Under the pieces are notes generated by a model. The model did no database searches, was not told the origin of the DNA, and was given only the letters and a program-made list of their open reading frames with translations. Below are positions 10,101 through 18,900 of a DNA stretch of 64,000 bases, in pieces. Source of the stretch: Marinomonas transparens (GTDB taxonomy: Bacteria > Pseudomonadota > Gammaproteobacteria > Pseudomonadales > Marinomonadaceae); the NCBI RefSeq assembly GCF_016463975.1, contig NZ_JAEMNX010000001.1, positions 434,001-498,000 of the forward strand. Reading direction: 5' to 3'. Within the stretch, counting starts at the first letter, position 1; the number at the start of each line of letters is the position of its first letter. A program made the position numbers and the translations under genes.

Positions 10101-10820
10101 CAGAATGCCCAACAACACAGCTTAAAAAGCCGATTAGTAGGCAAACCGATTGCGGTTGTCAGGGCGGCTGTCGGCTTGCAGCTTAAAGGCCTGCCTGCCA
10201 TCGACCAAAGCTGGCCAGCCTTAATGCAAGATCTGGACAATTGTAATCAAAAAAGTGGTTGGGGCTACGGACAAAGGTATAAAGACAACTGGACATCGGT
10301 GCAGTTTCCTTGTCGATTAGGTGAACATAGGCAACTAAATGATGGACTGATTGGTTATTGGACAGAAAGTCCAGAGGGCTTGTTGTCAAATACATTCATC
10401 GCGCCACAAACAACAAACACCGATGGAGCTCATATTGAGGCATACACAAAAGGTGGCTTTCAGGATCAGCCCCTAGTACTTAATGCCGAGCCGTTAATGA
10501 TGACCATGCTGATGGACCCGCATGGGTTAATTCATGCCACCACAGGAATATTACCGACAAAAGCACTGAGCATTCCGGAAAAACACTACCTGCCCGCGTT
10601 GCAAAAATTAAAAGTCTGGTTTGCATCAAAGCCTCTTATTCAAGCGCAGGGACAAGATAAAACAATACAACTAAATTTGCCCAATATACCTGACATGCAG
10701 TGGCAATGGTGGGATCCCTACAATGGCACCAGCCGCATCGAAAAATACGTCACAAATACACAAGCGCCTTCAGAAATAAAAGAAGGTTGGATCCTGCTTG
10801 AAAATAATTTAAACCATTAA
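7167..10820 (+). CDS. Giant hypothetical protein, first gene of the operon
   Basis: A 1217-residue protein without signal peptide or membrane segment. I cannot assign a Pfam family. Residues about 69-107 carry a striking block, GVHLHFIVPHYLG followed by PAAPNRWIISR. This recalls, from memory and unverified, a class of long uncharacterised bacterial proteins with 'VHLHW..P' and 'PNRW' motifs. Residues about 410-445 look like a short coiled coil. The C-terminal third has further Trp/Pro-rich segments (LKGLPAIDQSW, CRLGEHRQLNDGLIGYW, MQWQWWDPY). It opens a seven-gene same-strand operon, with 17 bp to the next gene. A cytoplasmic or non-classically exported structural role is possible. Existence as a gene is certain from length; function is unknown. 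Confidence 0.9.
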   Translation: MSKSFVSVPIRIEGKYLQSSEQAESPMADFSQLPWYSNDKNQDVNFNHPFSSKTCLRRAFQTPNTMLEKGVHLHFIVPHYLGRKVPKSLALANSGHMPAAPNRWIISRKTSENASTSKQWYLESDYIYPEEYSPESDATTIPYPNGKPYRYMGKCSPLVTNGTLPTESDKNLYFKGQNNGKPLTILGYGDVNFSSYYPNCNSVFGFHDPDGNLDASTTYSVIGWHGNNEDDLLYQTITAWLTSTAEQKDATLSEEALAQKLKNTFGLELEGSDSAAISQAIPSVFYGEFIADAKQNSPEVSKVKVAVGQTGTEALSSLIGYQLSQKINKDQEQAKSIIEDQLESVLMFSQLDDNNIDVGAKFNEARHSKGFRPSNGVHKWTIQTKATDSLPTDSDSRVLPSLPQGIGRYLHDLNDVQLKFHNATQEIATLQKQLYADWNKYMQARYPANIGLDDFPDADHIQYFITNYSIGPIQQKMQATGDLSYDQSHSWKPTTNSKNPIDLAHQVIAKWQALDTFIQNENTARTTAKEPLLILNRIEGPRFWEAKSPTVLLSGLPEEQAAPNNLISLSDAVLNGSISVSLPNILQALKGMNTQKLSTQIWTPFLLDWQFSLNPAQLKQGKGMDSESLLNSFNLEESGPDFKTSNQIAYTDTPAVFSGTVVLSTHTKNTQETAIKGFFKNLISKEKLSFAKNKATPPENNTLEDFFNASKWSDASVCFEKNDFIVEGANTDTPPNVYYVLWQAYQTLQGQQFLSQTLDGFYEACRQLDKVAQLPIREPIGFTSDQNFTEQVKETVGRQRGVAPEIAFEFNPIPCGLVDLERLNLIDNFGQSVAVNVAGHIPFSDTLTVNEDNATPYLKPRLAQPAQLNFNWMKASTSWDSVETPTNDDTATSPICGWLMNNYLDNNIAIYDAAGHALGYIDDKASWNAVPWNTGASNINADIQNTHLYNVAQKIMASAEFMGNFMQATQNAQHNIAPQNAQQHSLKSRLVGKPIAVVRAAVGLQLKGLPAIDQSWPALMQDLDNCNQKSGWGYGQRYKDNWTSVQFPCRLGEHRQLNDGLIGYWTESPEGLLSNTFIAPQTTNTDGAHIEAYTKGGFQDQPLVLNAEPLMMTMLMDPHGLIHATTGILPTKALSIPEKHYLPALQKLKVWFASKPLIQAQGQDKTIQLNLPNIPDMQWQWWDPYNGTSRIEKYVTNTQAPSEIKEGWILLENNLNH

Positions 10821-10837
10821 AAATAGCGAATAATACT

Positions 10838-13800
10838 ATGCCTACATTCAGCTCTGTTTATCCTTATGATGTAACGCTCAAAAATCATTCTTTTGGTAAT
10901 GATGATGTCTCGTTGCTTTACATCACCAATAAAATAAACGAAATGTCTGCTTTTCAGAAATTAAACATCTCCGTTCTACAGCAAGCACTCGGGGAATACA
11001 CCTTTAACGGTTTTGATTTCAAGGCTCCCGCCACAATAGGTAGCTATGTACCGGCAAACAGTATTAATACACCAACGTTGGCGCCTGCCAATAGTACTTT
11101 TAAGCCCGATTCAAGCCAATACAACCTAGGCCTAGTGATCAAAAAAGGGGTGCTTGAAGAGCAGGTACTCTTGTCATTCAGCAATATTTTATACAGCGCA
11201 TTACAAAAAAGCTTACCAGATGGAACTGACGCTGCGGTACAAGGCCCGTTTATTTCCAGTAGCAACAATACACTCACCTGGTACTGTGCATTTTCACAAA
11301 ATATTGTTGCTGCCAAAGTATCCACATGGAAGACGGTGCCCAGTAATATACCTATGGTAAACATCAGCAAAATAAAGGATGGAAAACTATTTGGTATTGG
11401 TACGGATCATAACTTTTATACCTGTGATCTCAATATAGGAGCGGTTTGGACAAAAGTAACTACATCATCAAATTGGCAAGCTTTGAGTGGTATTGCGACA
11501 TCCAATGGGAATATATGGCTAATTGGAACCGATCATAACCTTTACGATGGTGGTGCCGCCATTAACTCTCAATATACGTTAATGCCAGGTTGTGGCGATA
11601 CCACTTTCCTTGCAGGAATGGCAGACAACTCCCTACTTGCTATTAATACATCGGGCTATTTACTGCATATGCCCATTGGTGCTACTACTTGGCAAATTAT
11701 TGATAAAACCACACCATTAAAAAGCCTTTTTATGGGTGCCAATAATTCAATCTTTGGCGTTGGTAAAGATGCTTCAATATATGAGCGTAGTGGTGTTCTG
11801 GGTACATGGCATAAAATAGCGGCTTTGCCCGAAGCAATTGCCTATCAACAAACCGTAGGCACGAAACAATATGGCGTCAATTGTGCGAACAATAGCCTAG
11901 TTTGTTTAAGTGTTGAAAATACAACGCCCGTTTTAAGTTTTGAATTAGATGGCGTTTCAGCAGCACCTGAATCAGGTGCCAGAAACACACAAATAGAATT
12001 TTTATTTGGCGCAATAAGTATTGGAACAAATGCAGAAAAGTTTTCTTTTAAGCGCTCGGTTTCATTGGATATTCTCAACCATCAGGGGCAGAGTTATGCG
12101 CCACTTCAATTTGGTGTAGTGGGTGATGGGGAGTTGTTAAATAATGGAAGCACACAAAATTTAACCCTGTATTTTCAAACCTTTCAGAATCAAAAGCTGG
12201 TGTTCAATGCCAATACTCTTATTACCTTTACCTTTCCCTACACAGAAAGTAATGCAGAGCTAGTGGCTTTTTCTGATTCATCATCGGTAAAGGCTTATAC
12301 CTTAACGCCCGACGCGAGTGCTCATTTTTCAGTACTTCCCAATCAAGCTACGGGTGTGATTCAAATACAATACAAGGGTGGTACTCCATCAGCACCACTA
12401 GAACTAAATTTAGATATTTTTAAATTCAGCGAAATCCAATTATCAGGGAAGAATGGCCTGGCGGTTATCGAAGTAGCTGTGCAAAACCTGCCTGGTTATT
12501 GGGACAGCATTTTTCAAATACCGATCAAGAAAACAGAAAACAGTATTGGGCAACAATTAGAGTTACCTACTTCGAATAATATTGGACGATCAGCGACTAA
12601 TGGCTCTCGCATAGACTTCATGTCAGAAGGGCTGGACAAAAAACAGCAGTACAACCTGACCATAGAAGCCAGTAAGGGGCTTAACTTATATGGTATTCCA
12701 CCCACGGTGGCTACTCCCGTTGCGCAGGGGGTTCATGCTTCTGATAAACCAACGCCTGGTTTACCCGTACGGATCAGGGAAGCCGACCTTCTGATTCCAG
12801 AAGGTCGATTGGCCATCAATAGCGGCAGCTATTATCCCGAACCTAAAAATCCCAAACATAAGATCAACCCCAATGAAAAACTCAATGTAACCGGAGATAC
12901 CTTTCTCGATGGGCACTTGGGGATTTCTGGACATGTTGGTATTGGAGGACAAGTTGCGATAACAAGTAGTACAAAAGGGACTGCATTACAAATCCCTTTT
13001 AATGGAAGTTCCAACGCTACAGGTCTATATGTTGGAAATGAGACTGATTTTTCTAACATTATATGGGGAGGGGTTGTTGTTGATGTGCCTACGAGTGCTG
13101 GTTCTTGGCCTCTGGTTATCGCAAAAGATAAAAAAATTATAGGAGGAATTGATGATATAGGTAGCCTACATGGCCAAGACGTTAACGCCGGTGGAAACGC
13201 TACCGTTGGTGGCACAACCACATTAAATAACGGCGTAACGGTTACTGGCGGTGCCACGTCATTGAAGAACACTACGGTAAATGGAGCATTAAATGTAACT
13301 GATGCAGCAGACTTTAGTGGAAACGTAACGGTTAAGGGAACAACTTCCCTGATTGGAAATACCACAGTAAGCGGAATAACTACATTAACTCAAGGCGCTA
13401 CAGTAAATGGAATTGTTACAGTAAATGGAGACTTAAATGCAACTGGAAGGTTGGGAATCGGCATAACAACTCCATTTTCTCAACTACATATTAGTAATGG
13501 TGCAACAGCTCCGACTCCAACTGGTAATATGACAGAGGGATTGGTGGTGTCTAATGGAATTGGTGGAGCAGCTATAAATATTGGAGCTGGATGGATAGAA
13601 AGTGCCTATGTAAATAATGCCCAAGTCCCCGTGTCTTTATCTTTAAATCCTAAAGGTGGCTATGTCGGTATTGGAACCAGTAGCCCTCTAGCTCCTTTAC
13701 ATGTTATGGGAGGTGTAGCCCCAACAGTTACCACTGGGGGGGTATATTTTGATAGCACTCAGGCTAATTTGCATGGTTATGGCGCGACATGTGAAAATTC

Positions 13801-14446
13801 TATTATTGCTGAACATTCTATACAAGCTTTACGTTTTGTTGCTGCTTCCGACCAGAGAATTAAAAGTAATCCGCTAGCAAGTCATTCTACCAACGATCTG
13901 AAAACACTCTTACAACTCCGTATTACCGATTACCAATACCTAGATAAAGTAAAGTATGGCAACAAAATGAGCAAAGGTCTCATTGCTCAAGAAGTTGAAA
14001 GACTATTTCCTCAAGCTATTTCCCATAAAACAGACTTTATCCCCAACATCTATGCCGCCGCCAATAGCATAGAAGTCAATGAAGCCAAAAAACAACTCAC
14101 CTGCACACTTGATAAAGCGCATGGGCTAATTATCGGTGATTTAGTTAAGCTGATCACAGAAACTAATACTGAACTACAAAAAGACGTTATAGAGATCATT
14201 GACGAAAAGACGTTTATCGTCAAAAACTGGAACGAAAAAGCTGAAAAAATCTTTGTATTTGGTCAGCAAGTGGACGATTTCCACACGGTCGATTACCAGC
14301 AAGTGTCTATGCTGGGCATCAGTGCAATCCAAGCCTTACACCAAGAAGTGCAAGCTCTCAAGAATGAAAACCAAAGCTTAAAAGAACAATTGCAAACAGA
14401 AATGAAAAGTTTGAGGGGAGAATTAGAAGCTTTGAAAGGGAAATAA
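10838..14446 (+). CDS. Fibre-like protein: tectonin-like repeats plus S74 intramolecular chaperone
   Basis: A 1202-residue modular protein. Residues about 175-345 hold four repeats of about 41 residues (LFGIGTDHNFY, IWLIGTDHNLY, LLAINTSGYLL, IFGVGKDASIY), which look like tectonin-type beta-propeller blades. Residues about 360-600 are beta-rich. Residues about 770-880 are a Thr/Val/Asn/Gly repeat stretch (TTTLNNGVTVTGG) like trimeric fibre shafts, followed by GIGTSSPLAPLHV-type turns. Residues about 1003-1150 form a peptidase S74 endosialidase-type chaperone. Its Ser1004-Lys1009 dyad in SDQRIK matches the known catalytic spacing, and KGLIAQEVERLFP follows. Self-cleavage before Ser1004 would release a chaperone of about 199 residues. 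A terminal coiled coil (about 1165-1202) ends the protein. Such tails mark trimeric phage or bacterial fibres; no phage genes surround it. Confidence 0.9.
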   Translation: MPTFSSVYPYDVTLKNHSFGNDDVSLLYITNKINEMSAFQKLNISVLQQALGEYTFNGFDFKAPATIGSYVPANSINTPTLAPANSTFKPDSSQYNLGLVIKKGVLEEQVLLSFSNILYSALQKSLPDGTDAAVQGPFISSSNNTLTWYCAFSQNIVAAKVSTWKTVPSNIPMVNISKIKDGKLFGIGTDHNFYTCDLNIGAVWTKVTTSSNWQALSGIATSNGNIWLIGTDHNLYDGGAAINSQYTLMPGCGDTTFLAGMADNSLLAINTSGYLLHMPIGATTWQIIDKTTPLKSLFMGANNSIFGVGKDASIYERSGVLGTWHKIAALPEAIAYQQTVGTKQYGVNCANNSLVCLSVENTTPVLSFELDGVSAAPESGARNTQIEFLFGAISIGTNAEKFSFKRSVSLDILNHQGQSYAPLQFGVVGDGELLNNGSTQNLTLYFQTFQNQKLVFNANTLITFTFPYTESNAELVAFSDSSSVKAYTLTPDASAHFSVLPNQATGVIQIQYKGGTPSAPLELNLDIFKFSEIQLSGKNGLAVIEVAVQNLPGYWDSIFQIPIKKTENSIGQQLELPTSNNIGRSATNGSRIDFMSEGLDKKQQYNLTIEASKGLNLYGIPPTVATPVAQGVHASDKPTPGLPVRIREADLLIPEGRLAINSGSYYPEPKNPKHKINPNEKLNVTGDTFLDGHLGISGHVGIGGQVAITSSTKGTALQIPFNGSSNATGLYVGNETDFSNIIWGGVVVDVPTSAGSWPLVIAKDKKIIGGIDDIGSLHGQDVNAGGNATVGGTTTLNNGVTVTGGATSLKNTTVNGALNVTDAADFSGNVTVKGTTSLIGNTTVSGITTLTQGATVNGIVTVNGDLNATGRLGIGITTPFSQLHISNGATAPTPTGNMTEGLVVSNGIGGAAINIGAGWIESAYVNNAQVPVSLSLNPKGGYVGIGTSSPLAPLHVMGGVAPTVTTGGVYFDSTQANLHGYGATCENSIIAEHSIQALRFVAASDQRIKSNPLASHSTNDLKTLLQLRITDYQYLDKVKYGNKMSKGLIAQEVERLFPQAISHKTDFIPNIYAAANSIEVNEAKKQLTCTLDKAHGLIIGDLVKLITETNTELQKDVIEIIDEKTFIVKNWNEKAEKIFVFGQQVDDFHTVDYQQVSMLGISAIQALHQEVQALKNENQSLKEQLQTEMKSLRGELEALKGK

Positions 14447-14578
14447 ATACGGAATGCTTTGCGTTCGTTATCGTGATATGACGTTGGTTGAAACAGCAAA
14501 ATGAATAGTAAACAGTAGCGACAATTTTGCTAAAAAGCGCCTATTGAAAAGACGAGTAGAGTAAAAAGGAAATAGATC

Positions 14579-15901
14579 ATGCCAGACCCAATCAAATTCA
14601 CCAATGACGACACTCTTAATGGATTACTGACTGAATATTATCGGCAGGTTATTGAAGTTAGAGGCTTATCTGACATGTATAAAGATGAGGAAAGTCAAAC
14701 TGCTTTTCTTGCAACAGCAAAAGAGGTTGCCTCAAGTCATTACGCCACCGCTTTCAAGTTAGCATTAAAATTTGTGGAGGCTCAAACGGGCGATTTCTTT
14801 CAGAAAGGAGTGATTTTATTGTTAGCGGTTAACCCTAATTACATGTTTAGCCCTCCTGACTTTTTTCTTTACGACCAATCTATATGGAATTTTCCGGAAC
14901 AGGATCCTGCAAACTTATGTGATGCTTACATAGGTGAACAAACAATTTATCTAAAAAATGAATTTAAAGAATGCAAGAAATTCAAATCTTTTTTAACCGG
15001 TGGTTCAGATAATGTTAAAATTGAGTTTGAATACGAAAAAACAAAAAAGGATTATACAGTTCTGGCAAATAAATTTTGTGATTATAGTATTCAATTAGAA
15101 GAAGACTTAGTAACTCTGAATAGAACTGAATTGGCTTATGAAGCAGGAGAGGGCGTCTTCACTATACCACAGATAGGAGAAAGTAAAGCTCGAATGTATT
15201 CGATAAAAAGTGGAAAAATTTCACCCCAAAACTATGACTTGAGTGTATTGGGGCACGGAGTAGAGCGAGCAAGAAACTATTCTTTAGAGGAGGATACAAC
15301 TACAGTGATGTTGCCAACGGAAACTATTATTGTAAGGGGTTCCAATGAAGATGGTGATTATTCAAAAAAAATTACAAAACAACTAAAAAAAGATTTCAAA
15401 GAAGTGCTGGGTATAAACACAATATCCAATCAGCAATTTTTTCACTTTGTGTCTCTTGATTTAGGTGGAGCGGACAAAGGTGGTTCAGGGTCGAAATGGT
15501 CGAATATATATTATCATGCGTATGAACTTCCTTTGCAGAAACTAAATAAAATGAAGGATACTAAGTTAAACGTTAATGTTAATAATACAGGATATATCTG
15601 CACGTTTAAAATCAATCGTGAAAAAAAGAAATCAATGTATATCGAAAAAACCGATGTCCAGATATTTGATGCAAAGAAAGGATTATTATTTAAAGATAGT
15701 TTTAGTTGTCAAATGTCATTCTGTGATCAAATTATGAGCCGAATAAAATATGCAGAAGTAATGTTGGCAACAAAACCTTCGCTTTTCTATCAGCTCCTAC
15801 AATTTAACCAAGATGAAATAAAATTGTTTGAAAAAACCTTCTTCTTTTCTAGTGTCGCAACTACTACTGGCTCTACTACAACTTCAGGTTCTGATCATTA
15901 A
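14579..15901 (+). CDS. Orphan 440-residue protein in the giant operon
   Basis: A Lys/Asp/Tyr-rich soluble protein with no recognised domain. The N-terminal 110 residues look alpha-helical (LLTEYYRQVIEVRGLSDMY...). The middle is mixed, and the end is a Thr/Ser/Gly tail (TTTGSTTTSGSDH) that might be a flexible linker or modification site. AAGGA precedes the ATG. The coding sequence is visibly more AT-rich than its operon neighbours and it has the second widest spacers in the operon (132 bp before, 66 bp after), suggesting later insertion. It could be the cargo, an adaptor or an immunity-like component. No function can be assigned. Confidence 0.85.
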   Translation: MPDPIKFTNDDTLNGLLTEYYRQVIEVRGLSDMYKDEESQTAFLATAKEVASSHYATAFKLALKFVEAQTGDFFQKGVILLLAVNPNYMFSPPDFFLYDQSIWNFPEQDPANLCDAYIGEQTIYLKNEFKECKKFKSFLTGGSDNVKIEFEYEKTKKDYTVLANKFCDYSIQLEEDLVTLNRTELAYEAGEGVFTIPQIGESKARMYSIKSGKISPQNYDLSVLGHGVERARNYSLEEDTTTVMLPTETIIVRGSNEDGDYSKKITKQLKKDFKEVLGINTISNQQFFHFVSLDLGGADKGGSGSKWSNIYYHAYELPLQKLNKMKDTKLNVNVNNTGYICTFKINREKKKSMYIEKTDVQIFDAKKGLLFKDSFSCQMSFCDQIMSRIKYAEVMLATKPSLFYQLLQFNQDEIKLFEKTFFFSSVATTTGSTTTSGSDH

Positions 15902-15967
15902 TAGCCCGTATTTACTAATGCATGATCTTAAAGCAAATAAACTAAAATAAGAGTGTAAAACAAAACC

Positions 15968-18900
15968 ATGACCTCACTCCAAACTATATACCAAGGATTC
16001 CCCCAAGCCACTGAACTGACGTTGAGTGAGTTGATGAGTGCCAGTCAATTAAGCAACATTCAGTCTTTATTAAAGGGCAATTCTTTACAATTTAGTGGTG
16101 TTCAAAATGCAACGTTCAGCGACAACTTGCTTGCTTTTGAGGCGACTTTTTTTGCTTTTGGCGAAAGCGCTCAGGCCAAGGTGTATGTGTTGGACACAAG
16201 TAATGCCACGCAAAAACAAGATGTTTTCATTAGTTTAACCTTTGCTAACTTAAGCCCAGCGACTGTTCTGGATGCTTATACAATCGCTTTGCCAACGGGT
16301 AGCACGGCCATTGCGTCACCTATTGATGTTAGTCTCAAAAGCCAAACCTTGCTCTATTCTACCTTAACCGATGTCTCGGCTTATACGACCGAATTACAGG
16401 ATTTTCTGAGCGCCAGCACGATAGCGGCAAAAGATATAAAAGCCGGCTTCAATTTTGACATATCAGCGACGCCAGTAGGTGTGCTGGACACGGCTTTGGG
16501 TTTACTGGGTTATACCAGCGTAGCGCTCGATATGACTGGCTATTTGACTATGGGCTTTCGCCCAACGTTTGAAACGGTATTTGACCTTAACCTCACCACG
16601 CCGACATACGATGGTTTGGCGCTTACCCTCAGTACATTGTCCCTCAGTTGGGACCTAACCTTGAAAGAACTATACACCCCACAAATTGGCATAGATGGCA
16701 CCATCAAAATGGGGGCAACGAGCGCCAGTTATCGCGCTGGCCTCGATCTGGACAATCATCAGCTCTATCTTAATTTTAAGCATTTGCCATCCTTTGGAGA
16801 CTTGGCGACGGCGTTAGATATACCCGCAATAGAGAGTTTGAGTACACACTGGCCTTCTGACTTTAAAACCGTGGTGAGTGATGTTGAAAAGCTGGAGCTG
16901 CAAAAATTAGGGGTATTAATTGATTTACAAGGTAAAAACTGGCTGCAAGCTTGGTTTACCTTAACCACCACTACGGCACTCGAATTGCTTGAAAATAAGG
17001 TAAGTATTTTACCTAATATCAAAGTAAAGGCCAGCCACAACACGACGGCCTCACCTGTTACGACCACCCTTACGGCGGACATCGATGGAGTATGGTCTAT
17101 TGATGTACCAGCCATAGGCAATACCCCAGCCAAAACATCCTACTTTGATACCTCGGTCACTCTGCCTGCGCTTGATTTTTCGGTTGGTTTGGCGGTGGGC
17201 AGCTCATTTAGTTTGCAATGTTTTCAGGCTGTTTTTGGTGCCAGTCCCTTCTTTCAAGTCATAGAAGGCATCGACTTACTGACCATGTCGGTACAGGGTA
17301 ATTTCACCGATAAAAGCTTGTCTGTTCAGGTGGCTTCTACCACTAACTGGAGCATTCACTACGACGGCTTATCGCTTGCTATCAGTAACCTTGGTTTCTC
17401 TATGGATTACAGTAGCGGTGCTTTGCAAAACCTTGCCTTATCCGGCAGTGGTGAGATAGAAGGCATTTATTTCTCTGTTAATGCCTCGCATAATGATCAG
17501 GGTTGGGCGCTGAAAGGCACCGGTTATATGGCATCTGATTTTAGTTTTAGTCAGTGGATACAATCTTGGCCCGGTGGTGATATACCGTCTACAGAGTTAG
17601 CACAACTCACGTCTGTCATTCCGCTATTCAGCATGAAAGGTATTAGTTTTAGCTACGATCAGCCGACAAAGGCATTGCAGATGCAAGCAACGGTGGATTT
17701 AGTTGTCAGTGCCACGCTGAGCGCTACCCCATTGGCTTTTAAGCTTTCTGCTGCACGCAGTGAAGACAGTGACAAAAAATTAGCTTGGACACTGAACGGT
17801 AATAGCCAGTTTGCCGCCCCCATCTCATTGGTTAGTGTGATGAATTCGGTGATTAATACCTTTGGTATTTCCGATAGCATTCCTGCCAGTATCACAGGTC
17901 TTGATTTAAGCATCAGCGCACTCTCTTTTAGTTACAACACAGTGAGTGCTGAATTTGACTTTGGTTTTACTCTTGATAAACCTGCTGCTTTTTCTGGTAT
18001 TACGGGTAATGACATTAGTACCGATAAGAGCTCACCGCATTCCTTTACGACTTTTCACGTTACCCGTACCAAAACAGAGCAAGACACAAAAACGGTATTG
18101 ACCATCAAAATAAATGCGGGTTTACAATTAGAAGAGCTATTGGATTTACAAGGTGACCTTCCTACAACGCTGAATCCAACCTTAGACGACATTGACTTTA
18201 GTCTCGCGTTAGAGAATTCAAAGGATGGTGATAAGGCTTCTACGTCCACTGATTTTAGCTTTTCCACGACGTTTACAGATAGTGGCCACCAATTTGAATT
18301 TTCAGGGGCGTTTAATGAACTAACACAGGGTACAACCAAGACGAAACTATTCGGCGGCAATATTCATTCGCCCAGTGGTGGTACTTTAGATATGGGAGAT
18401 AGTTTCCCCATCAACTTAGATTTAAAAGATGTATTTATTGCCAAAGTGTCAGTCACTGAAGTTAGTAAAACGGCAGCTACTTTTTCAATATTTGGTTCTG
18501 ATTTAACCATCGATGCAGACTTTAATTTAAGCACACTTCCTGTGGTGGGTAGCTTTTTAACAGAAGCCAAATTTGCTTTTAATGCTTTGCGTTTTACTTA
18601 CCTTAAACCCAAGTCCCCCGAAAACACGCCGCCAGGCATTAGCGCCGATGAACTAAAGACGGTCAATACCTTTCTACAAGAAATCAATGTGGCGCCATTG
18701 GTTACGGCGCAAAGCAGTGCCAATAACAAGAATGGAGATAAAACCAATTTTCCATCTGGTTACAGTTTACAAGGGTCGTTAATACTGGGCGATAACGCCA
18801 TGACGATTCCTTTGCACACGTCTTTTGCAACGACTAATAAGGACAAGGCTCCTTCTAAGGGGTCGGGCTCGGATACGCCGCCTTCGCCCAGCACGAGTAC

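Noticed and set aside
12832-13365. 177-codon leftward ORF over the fibre gene
   Set aside because: Pro/Val/Thr-rich shadow of the repeat shaft; no start signals.
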